Assembly (NCBI GenBank): GCA_029747585.1
Contig: JAPEVF010001415.1
Coordinates: forward strand, 1-10,068
Length of the DNA: 10,068 nt
Direction: 5' to 3'
Origin: Pleurotus djamor
Lineage: Eukaryota; Basidiomycota; Agaricomycetes; Agaricales; Pleurotaceae
Shown here: positions 1 through 7,123 of the stretch, one piece after another
How the letters are laid out: the number at the start of each line of letters is the position of its first letter
How positions within the stretch are numbered: position 1 is the stretch's first letter
The notes under the pieces: generated by a model
The model's input: only the letters and a program-made list of their open reading frames with translations
What the model was told of the DNA's origin: nothing
The model's database searches: none
Made by a program: the position numbers and the translations under genes

Positions 1-1057
1 AGTCAGCAGACTGTCGTTTCTTCCTCGGTATCGGCTGCTGTTGCTACCGCCCTCGCTGAGAGGGACGCACAGGCGCCCGTTGCTTCCCGAGTCGACACCG
101 AAGCCGAGCAAGAGAAGGAGACGCTGGCACAAATGCTCTCAGAGTGGAAGAAGAATGTTGAGGGCCAATGGAGCAGCGTTCGAGAGGAATGGGCTGAGGA
201 ACGTACACGTCTCTCCAAAGCTCGGGAAGAATGGGAAACGAAGGTGAAGGAAGTGGATGTGGGCATTGCTACCCTGACCACACTCCAAAGCAAAGCTCAG
301 TCGTCCGCCAGCAGCAGTGGCAGTGGACTCCACGTTAACGGAGATGTTCATCATGGTCTTGCAACACCCCCAAGTCCGCGAAGCTTGTCAGCAGACTCAA
401 GACGATCGTCGAGGGGTCCACGGAGGAAGCGCTCAGGTTCGTCAAGAGGACGGACAGGTAATCGATCGCGATCACAGTCTCCTGCTGGTACGAGCGGCAC
501 CAGTGCATCCTCGTACGAAGATGGCATGACGGATTCGACAAGTGTTACGAGTGTCAGCCAAAGTGGAACAGGTGATGATGATCCCTTACGCGCGACGTCT
601 CCTGATTATAATAACAAAACTCGGGAACTTGAAGATGGGAAACATCATGAAGCTGATTTCGCGAACGAGCTGGAGGGGGAAACGCTGGGTTCGTTGCTTC
701 AAACTGAATCTTTCTCGAGTGTGCGTTTGCTTACTGAAGGATCGTTGTGTTCGGATTCTTCTACGTCTACTGCTACGGGTGATTCGCGGCTTACTGTTAC
801 TCGTCTTCCTGGTGATCCTCTCGACGATGGTGATGGCGATTCTCTACATATAGTTGGCGACTTTACAGCGACAGAAATGGAGAGGAAACGAGCGGCGCCT
901 ATCCAGTATATCCGCTCAGTGAGTTGCTCCCCTCTTCCCCCCAATAAGCCTCGGTTTACTAACGCACTTGACTCCGTAGCATCCAATTCCAACAACAGCT
1001 TTCGGTGTTCTAGTGATAGGCGTCGCTGCTGCTGTGCTATGGAAAGTGAAGGAGTGA
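1..1057 (+). CDS. Tail-anchored coiled-coil Ser-rich protein, 3' part (5' end outside window)
   Basis: I do not recognise this family. The frame is open from base 1, so the start lies upstream; 331 residues are visible. Exons are 1-918 and 980-1057. The 919-979 intron (61 nt) begins GTGAGT, holds a perfect TACTAAC branch box and ends CCGTAG. Visible residues about 33-86 are charged and heptad-like with recurring EEW/REEW, a likely coiled coil. Residues about 95-165 are Ser/Arg-rich (RRSS, RSRSQSP) and probably phosphorylated and disordered; an acidic stretch follows. After splicing the protein ends in one hydrophobic helix, roughly residues 313-327 (AFGVLVIGVAAAVLW), then KVKE and TGA. That is the layout of a tail-anchored protein with a cytosolic coiled coil. 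Without splicing the frame would run to 1218 through unlikely Cys/Ser/Phe-rich sequence. Coding status and splicing are well supported; function is unknown. Confidence 0.8.
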
Positions 1058-1716
1058 ACACTTTCTTCTGCTACCCTCCTCGTGCCTCTTCTTGCTTACT
1101 ATGCTCGACCCCTCGTTATTCGTTATTCTTATTTTTCTCAAGCTACGTTATGACATCCTCCTTCTCCTCTTTTTCTCCTCCGTTATCATCAGCGCATCGC
1201 ATCCACGCCCACCAGTAAACTCGTCAAAAGCATCCCTCTCTCTCTTCCTCTAGCCCCAGTTTCTCCAATCTCGATCTCGGTCTCGGCTTTTATAATTTTT
1301 ATCTTAGCACACCAGTGTCATGACGCCCTGTTGATGTTTGTTCCTTGTCACGACCTTCATATGCCCGTCTCTCTCTCTATCGATTGTGTCTATCTGCATT
1401 GGTTATTTCTCTGTTTCTCCATTAAATTCCATTTATTCCCTCGACGCTCTGTGTGAAGCACTGGTCACCCGTCTCTACTGGTTGGCTGTGAATCGGAGAT
1501 TCGTACTGAAGTTGGGCTTGGGGAGACGGAACATGGTCTCGCTTTTTTAGCCGTCGTGACGATATAATTCATCATCGCAGTGCCAAAGCATATGTGCCTT
1601 TCTGTAAGAGGCTTAGAGATGACGGGACCGATGACTTGACGAGTTGGAGTAGGAAGGAGAGACCGGGAAACGCTGCGTTCAAAAAGGAAAACATACATTC
1701 AATTGGCATGCGCGAA
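1058..1716. other. 3' UTR and intergenic spacer
   Basis: No gene is supported here. The first part is pyrimidine-rich (CTCTCT runs near 1235-1270 and 1370-1380) with an AT-rich patch near 1288-1305, consistent with a 3' UTR and transcript end of the upstream gene. The small open frames in both directions show no recognisable domain and no convincing intron structure. Confidence 0.5.
1681..1691 (-). terminator. RNA polymerase III T-run terminator of tRNA-Asp
   Basis: Read on the minus strand, the 3' flank of the tRNA carries TTTT (1688-1691) and then TTTTT (1681-1685), 26-36 nt beyond the discriminator base. Runs of four or more T are the standard Pol III stop. The distance is a little long, so the primary transcript would carry a 3' trailer. 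Confidence 0.6.
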
Positions 1717-1805
1717 CTCTCTGTCTGGGAGTCGAACCCAGCTTTCGCGCGATCCCGATAGCGTATCATGACAGGCGCGTGTACTAACCGATATACTAAC
1801 AGAGA
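1717..1805 (-). tRNA. tRNA-Asp (anticodon GTC), with 17-nt intron
   Basis: On the minus strand the sequence folds into a complete cloverleaf of 72 nt plus intron. The acceptor stem TCTCTGT pairs perfectly with ACAGAGA, followed by discriminator G, the Asp identity base. The D arm is GTAT/GTAC, the anticodon stem CGCGC/GCGCG, the loop CT-GTC-A-C after splicing, the variable loop AAAG, and the T arm CTGGG-TTCGACT-CCCAG. The internal B box GGTTCGACTCC matches consensus, and the TTAGTATA...GG start resembles other eukaryotic tRNA-Asp genes. The anticodon occupies 1770-1772. The intron lies after position 37, the canonical site. The 5' end faces the dehydrogenase gene, with 81 bp to its ATG. No CCA is encoded, as expected for a nuclear eukaryotic tRNA. 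Confidence 0.95.
1752..1768 (-). other. tRNA-Asp intron (17 nt)
   Basis: This stretch separates A37 from C38 of the tRNA. Removing it restores a 7-nt anticodon loop and a perfect 5-bp anticodon stem. A G three bases before the 3' splice site could form the usual anticodon-intron pair with C32. It would be removed by the tRNA splicing endonuclease, not the spliceosome. Confidence 0.85.
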
Positions 1806-1886
1806 GATGAGTCTTCCCCGTTTTCTCATGCACGTCATTCGACCACATCTACATTGAACTTGGTAAACTTCCAAAGCCCAACGGCC

Positions 1887-3183
1887 ATGGGTAACGGCAC
1901 CTCCAAGTTCAACCCTGCCAATGATTTAGGTGATTTGAATGGCAAGGTTGCCATTGTCACAGGGGGGAAGTAGGTCTTCGGAACTCCTCTTTGAATCTTT
2001 CCACGTAACCTCCAACTCTTTCCGATCCAGTCGTGGCATCGGATTCCATACTGCCAGGTACCTCGCCAAGCAGGGTGCAAAGGTCTATCTCGGTGCTCGA
2101 AATGGTGACACAGCAAAGGCGGCTATAGAGGAAATCACCAAGTTGAATGGGGAAGACGGAGGAGAAGTGGTTTGGCTGGAGCTGGATCTGAGTCGCCCCA
2201 TCCTGGTCAAACAAGCTGCAGAGACCTTTTTGAGTGAAGAGACGAGGTTGGATATTCTAGGTGAGTGGGATTTGCAGCTCTTTGAGGAAGGGGTTGCTGA
2301 TCTTTGGGCTGTAGTCAACAATGCAGGAGGGTGAGTCGAGGCGATTGGACGGGTATCGGCTTTTAATCCTTGGATCAAGGATACCTGGCTATGAAATGAC
2401 TGAAGATGGCATATCAGAGATCACAGCGGTCAAGTAAGCACGTCTCTTTTGTGATTACTTATCGTCCTTGACGGCGAGTAGCTATCTAGGTCCCTTTGTC
2501 CTCACACGCATCTTGACCCCGCTGTTGATTGAAACCGCTAAACTACCCGACTCTGACGTACGCATCATAAATGTACGGGTTCCTTGACTTTGTGCATTGG
2601 CATCACTGACCATTCTCAATGGTATGTAGCTGGCTTCAGAGGCCCATCAAGTTACACCCTCCGCTGCGACCCTCCGCTTCCAAACGAAAGAGGACCTCAG
2701 TCCCGACTATAGCCGTCGTCGGCCCGTACCCAATTTCTTCCTTTATGGTGCGTCCTCGTAATTTCATGACTACATGCTCTTGTATTGACACTCTCAGGGC
2801 ACAGCAAATTCTGCTCCATCTCATGGACTCACATCCTCCAACGTCACTTCGACACATTAGACGTCCCGATAATATTTATATCTGTCCACCCAGGATTTGT
2901 CGATACATTCACGCACAAGCTCCCCCTCTCATCGATCACCAGTCCGGCACTGCGCTGGATGATGTACACCCCTGAAGAAGGGGCATATACCTCGTTGTTC
3001 GCCGCTGCATCACCCGTCATCCGTGCTGAAAAGGACCGCTTCAAGGGTGCTTATGTGAAGCCATTTGGGGTCGTGATCGAGCCGTTGAAGCAGACGAAGA
3101 ACGTAGAGATTGGAGAAGAGCTGGTGGCGTTCACCGAAGAATTTCTGAAGGGAGTTGGAGTCGACGTAAATGCCGCTGACTAG
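1887..3183 (+). CDS. Short-chain dehydrogenase/reductase (Bli-4/retinol-dehydrogenase-like), 325 aa
   Basis: NAD(P)-dependent oxidoreductase of the SDR superfamily. Exons: 1887-1969, 2031-2260, 2315-2330, 2380-2433, 2482-2572, 2630-2747, 2798-3183; the total of 978 nt is an exact frame. The six introns are 48-61 nt and all GT-AG. Residues 20-32 (KVAIVTGGNRGIG) give the TGxxxGxG cofactor-binding loop, split by intron 1; LDL follows, and NNAG (106-109) is the structural motif. Ser161 (in NLASEAH), Tyr197 and Lys201 (YGHSK) form the catalytic triad. The 36-residue Ser-Tyr spacing suits the RDH/WWOX-like group rather than compact classical SDRs. VHPG follows as expected. No signal peptide or membrane segment is seen. 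The start is chosen because MGNGTSKFNP leads directly into the Rossmann core at normal SDR length and has an ATGG context. Substrate unknown; fungal relatives include the light-induced Neurospora bli-4. Confidence 0.9.
2315..2330 (+). other. 16-nt microexon of the dehydrogenase encoding the NNAG motif
   Basis: The exon is bounded upstream by an intron ending TGTAG and downstream by GTGAGT. Joined to its neighbours it reads VNNAGG, a signature of SDR enzymes. Both flanking introns (2261-2314 and 2331-2379) are needed to keep the frame. Confidence 0.85.
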
Positions 3184-3589
3184 TAAGTAGCAGTAGCATC
3201 GATTCGAGGGACTTGGGCTGAGACTGCTCCCTGTAGAAGGGTGACGACATTGGATAGCGAGCCAAGACGATACAAAGAAAATGTACATGGACAAGGATAT
3301 TCACCGTTGTATCCTTTGAGCACCTACGCGCGGGTTGTCAGCAGATGTCGTTGAAGAGTTTAAGGAGACATGATGCTCCCATGTTGGCTAGTACCTGCTG
3401 GCGGACTTGCCGGGGCGGTGGCCACGGTGTGGCGTATTCCGCATTCGCTGAGTTACCGTTGATNAAAAAAGGCAACGTACTTCCAGGAACGCATCGGGCA
3501 GGCTCAAAAGAGATCCCTGGTGAAACATGGTATCCTACGTTCGAGGTATGGATCGTACATGGAGCCACCACAATCTACTATTGGTGCCT
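3184..3589. other. Convergent intergenic spacer with one ambiguous base
   Basis: This 406-bp stretch separates two gene 3' ends. No gene is supported. It contains the only N of the window (3464), directly before a run of six A. The open frames crossing the N on both strands have no recognisable domain. Confidence 0.6.
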
Positions 3590-6544
3590 TTACTGCTTTC
3601 CAGCGCTCATATCTCGAAGTCGACCATCGACGACTGGAAGGATTGTCGGAAGAGCCTTCGCAGCCTCTTCATCGGCAGATTTCACCATCGCGTCCATATC
3701 GTTGCTGTCGGTAGAGGAACCTGTGCCTTTGCGCCCCAGTGTGAGAGCAGAACGGAACCGTGAATTCGAGCGCCGAGTCTCAAGCTCAAAGCGCATGCGC
3801 TGACGCTCGTATGCATCCATCAACCCAACATCCTCGAAATCGGCGAGCTGAAGAGCGGCGGATACGAGACGCTGCGACGCCAACCACTTGATAGACGGTG
3901 CGACTTTGTCCAATGCTTTCTGAGAGAGCTTCTGGATCGCCTCAATTTGTGTAAGGCTTTGGAATTGTTCCTCGAGACTACCGCGCATCTTGCGAGCACT
4001 TTGGACGGTGAAAGTGGACAGAGTGGATAAAGGGTTTGTAAAAGCAGAGGGAATCGAAGGGGTAGAGCGAGGTAAACTGGATTTTTTCAGAGAAAAAGAG
4101 AGTGAAGGCCTGGAGGGGAGTTCAACGGAGGGGAGGGATGGCTTAAACTTGGAAACAAGTTTAGCTGCGGACGTTGCCACTTTGGGTTCTTGTTTCTCTT
4201 GTTTCTCTTGTTTCTCCTGTTTCTGTTGAATCTTTTGATTCAATACTTGGGTACCTGTAATTCAGTGTCAATAACCTCAGATAAAAGGACTGATGGCTTC
4301 AGCTTACCGAGAAGATACTTCCTGACTAGGGCGCTCTTGGATTGGCCATTCTCCGAAGTCAGAACTTGGTTCTGTGTCTTGAGGATATCATAGCCATCAC
4401 CTCCTTGCGTCATATACTCCCCCACCATTATGAGAAACTTGCGATCCACCGAGGTCGGGTCCACCTTCTCCACCGTTGGCTCGCCATTGCTATCAAGTTT
4501 GGTTTCGGATAAGAGGGAGACCGACAGAACTCTCTGGCCAGCTGGTCGACTACTATCCCATTCAACTCGCAAGCCTGAGATGGCGGGGAAGCGGCTAACA
4601 GAGGAGAATTTCAGCGATCGGGCGACGGACTGACCCGGACGGGATGTTAGAGACACTGACCCTTCCTGCGTCGGGTGACGTGATAATCCCGACTCAAGTG
4701 TATCCCAGAGGGCCTGAGCGGACAACTCTACGACCACCAATGGGTCTGGGTATGGTAACATTGTCATGAGGTCCCGGAGTTGTAACGGTCCTGGAGCAGA
4801 TGGGGCATCAGAGAGACAGTGTTATGCAAGTGAAGGATGGCTTGCCTTTCTCATAGAGGCGGTCGCCTCTAATATCCCCGTTGCAGATAATGACGCCATC
4901 CGTGCCATTGGCATAACCGAGCTTTCTAAGCGCCTCGTCATACGTATTCCTCACACAGTCAACAACCCAGTTGCTGACGGCCGACTGTAGAGAGTGTAAG
5001 CAACTAGAAGGGGTCAAGGGCCGAAGATAAGTATTTACCTCCTGTAAGCGGATGGTTGTTGATCGCGTATCAAGATCGACTCCACTGAGGCATAACTGTT
5101 CATCCATAGCACTTTGAACAATCGCAAGTTCTTCGTCAAAGACCTCTTTCATTGCCTTGTCTTCGGCCATATTTCCACGCGTGACACAGCGTTTGCCTAT
5201 GTAAAAACTGTCAAGAGAGACGGGAAAAAGGTCTTGGAGGACATACCCTTGATTTCTTGGATGACCTTCTTCCTCACGCTTCCTGGAGGTGCGTCCTTCA
5301 AGGTCAGAATGATGTCGCTGAAGTCTTGATAGTCGGTACCACTCTTAACGACCAGAATGTCGCCATCGTCGTCCTTTGCATCGGGCTGGACAGTGTTCAA
5401 GTCATATCCATCCCATGATGTCACGCCTTTGGAGATCCAGTATACATGATCGTGCCCGCCGAGGAGCAAGTCCACGCCTTGCATCGATGTGATGTCTGTA
5501 GATTTTTGGGCTGAAGGCGACAGTGCGCCAAGGTCCCGCGCAACCTTGATGTCCTGGTCCAAGAGCATAGGAATCAAAAGGTGGGCAGCTTTCGCTTGAC
5601 TTTATTGGCTTACGTTTGGGATTCTAGCATGATGTCAACGAGTTGACCCTGTATTTGGAGGTAGGAGAGGACTCACCGACAATGGGTCAACGCGACGACG
5701 ATGTCACATTTGTATGGTCCCGATGGGTCGCGCAGCTTGGCGGACAAATCCCTTCCGACCTGGGCCATATCTTGGTACTGGAAGTTATCAGGCCAACCAG
5801 TGATCGTAGCAATCCACTCCCTGAAATTTCATGACCCATCAGCACAGTCTGGAGCGACTTTGATAGACCGGATATGTACTTCTCGACGAGGCCAATGAAA
5901 CCAATTTGAACACCTTCTCTATTCAAGACATATATGTCTTTCATTGGCTGAGGGACTTGTTTGGTTTGCGTATCAATGATGTTGCTGAGTAACCATGGCT
6001 AGCAGTAGAACCGGTGAATGCACGTAAGAGTCACGGAAGAGTGTGGTCTTACAAAAGCGGTTTGGTTGATGAGTTGCTTAAGACGGGGATATCCTACTTC
6101 AGATTAGCAGCTGGAGAACAAGAGGTCTAAAGTGTGTTCTCACCGAAATCGAATTCATGGTTCCCTGCAGTATGTGACGAAGTGAGCAACGATCCAGGGA
6201 GAAAATTAGAGAAATCTCTTACCCACGAGACTGACATCGACTTTAAGTTCGTTAATTATAGCGGGCTATGACAGGCCCTGCATGAGGGCCATGACAATGC
6301 ATGCGGTTGGCGGTGGACGCACCATGTGTCGGCCTCTGGTGATAGAGCTTTCGGTGGAAGGGGAAAATAAGTCCCCAGAGAAGACGGTGAGGCCTTGGTC
6401 CTTCCATTTTTTCTTGACCTCGGAAAGCATGGTTGCAAACTTCATGACATTGATGGTTTCTTTTTGTTCATCAACGAAGATCGTCTGGTCGGTGACTTGA
6501 TATACATCGTTGAAGTGAGCGATGCTCAGCGTTGTCGACGACAT
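3590..6544 (-). CDS. 5'-nucleotidase family metallophosphoesterase, 783 aa
   Basis: Predicted two-domain phosphohydrolase of nucleotides (UshA/5'-nucleotidase family), probably cytosolic because no signal peptide is visible. Exons (minus, 5' to 3'): 6544-6323, 6265-6223, 6164-6144, 6093-6053, 5998-5880, 5820-5677, 5623-5614, 5553-5247, 5196-5039, 4984-4846, 4790-4308, 4254-3590; 2352 nt in one frame. The N-terminal calcineurin-like domain (about 1-260) shows HFNDVY (10-15), SGD (56-58), GNHEFDFG (89-96), THCR (194-197) and GGHDH (232-236), the metal-ligand blocks. The C-terminal 5'-nucleotidase domain (about 325-560) shows NGDIRGD (390-396) and GGDGYD (531-536). Residues 564-783 form an extension: a KQE repeat, a Pro/Ser-rich linker, a helical stretch, and LPTILPVVDGRLRD near the end. 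The first metal motif is DxY instead of DxH. It is divergent from the phosphatase-ART gene. Family call strong; substrate unknown. Confidence 0.92.
4189..4224 (-). repeat. Coding 9-bp tandem repeat (four copies) encoding Gln-Glu-Lys units
   Basis: Four adjacent copies of CTTGTTTCT (plus-strand reading; the last has one mismatch) lie at the start of the nucleotidase's last exon. On the coding strand they specify repeated QEK triplets in a charged linker just after the nucleotidase domain. The unit length is a multiple of three, so copy-number change would keep the frame. Confidence 0.85.
4791..4845 (-). other. GC-AG intron of the nucleotidase gene
   Basis: On the minus strand this 55-nt intron begins GCAAGC rather than GT, holds a CTGAT branch site and ends CTCCAG. 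Its removal joins DRLYEKG to PLQLRDLM in frame, continuing the C-terminal 5'-nucleotidase domain. Without splicing the frame stops at 4808-4810. Confidence 0.8.
5614..5623 (-). other. 10-nt microexon of the nucleotidase gene
   Basis: This exon lies between an intron ending ATGCTAG (5624-5676) and one starting GTAAGC (5554-5613). It contributes the last base of Arg197 plus Ile-Pro-Asn, restoring THCRIPNDI, a conserved block following a metal-binding His in this family. Skipping it would shift the frame. Confidence 0.8.
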
Positions 6545-6863
6545 AGCGGATAGGCGAAAGGGAGTCGAATGGGTAGTCGAAGCGAGTTATGTGAAAAAAC
6601 ATTGGTTGCAAACTCGGCTTATTATACCTGGCTCAATGAACGGTGACTTGACTGTGACTGAGAACAAATTGTCCATGGAGGCGGTAAGCGCAAGGAACAA
6701 GGAGGGCCCTGGATCGATCTATTGGTCTGTCGCCCGGAGCGCTGGGCTTTACATTGGAATGGAATCATCAGCACCGCTAATCGCCAGATAAGAAGGTGAT
6801 AGTATGCCACCTTCTGGGTTTGACGTGTGTGGCTTTGATGAAGTGGGCGGCATCATTCCACAT

Positions 6864-6883
6864 GAGCGCTAAGCCTAGCGCTC
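6864..6883. repeat. Perfect 8-bp inverted repeat with 4-nt loop
   Basis: GAGCGCTA, loop AGCC, TAGCGCTC. The arms are exact reverse complements and each contains the palindrome AGCGCT. It could be a dimeric factor site or a hairpin in a 5' leader; nothing else identifies it. Confidence 0.55.
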
Positions 6884-7082
6884 GAATGCTTCTTCGGCTC
6901 CATGTGGGGAAATTTGAACTTACCTCTTGCTTTGCCGAGCTCGCAGTCTCCTTGCGTCGTCTCGTTGTTCCACAGCTTATTCCCCTTGATGTTTCCCTCT
7001 TTAGGCTAAAATCAAACTGCCACAGTATTCGCCATGAATCTTCCTGTATCTGTGCTCTGCGGACGCCTTCGGCTATCCTTCA

Positions 7083-7088
7083 TATAAG
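7083..7088 (+). promoter_or_regulatory. TATA-like element upstream of the phosphatase-ART gene
   Basis: TATAAG lies 36 nt before the chosen ATG. If used as a TATA box it would leave a very short 5' leader. The assignment rests only on sequence match and position. Confidence 0.3.
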
Positions 7089-7089
7089 G

Positions 7090-7111
7090 GCGAGGTCAAG
7101 GCGAGGTCAAG
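7090..7111 (+). repeat. 11-bp perfect tandem duplication before the start codon
   Basis: GCGAGGTCAAG occurs twice with no spacer, ending 12 nt before the ATG at 7124. It lies between the TATA-like element and the start codon, so it may be part of the promoter or the 5' leader. Confidence 0.7.
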
Positions 7112-7123
7112 CAATATCATTTC

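Larger units (their letters stand above)
6545..7123. promoter_or_regulatory. Shared divergent promoter region
   Basis: This 579-bp spacer separates the starts of two divergent genes, so it must hold both promoters. Visible candidates are AACCAATG (CCAAT-like, minus strand, near 6600-6607), AGATAAG (GATA-type, near 6786), a perfect hairpin at 6864-6883, and TATAAG with an 11-bp duplication just before the plus-strand gene. Open frames inside it show no recognisable domain. Assignment of individual elements is inference. Confidence 0.5.

Noticed and set aside
133..1218. Uninterrupted 361-codon frame as the full first gene
   Set aside because: The frame is open upstream of 133, so ATG 133 is internal, and the part after 918 runs through a textbook intron; the spliced end at 1057 is better supported.
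3338..3571. Frames across the ambiguous base on both strands
   Set aside because: They contain an undetermined residue, show no domain, and lie between two convergent gene ends.
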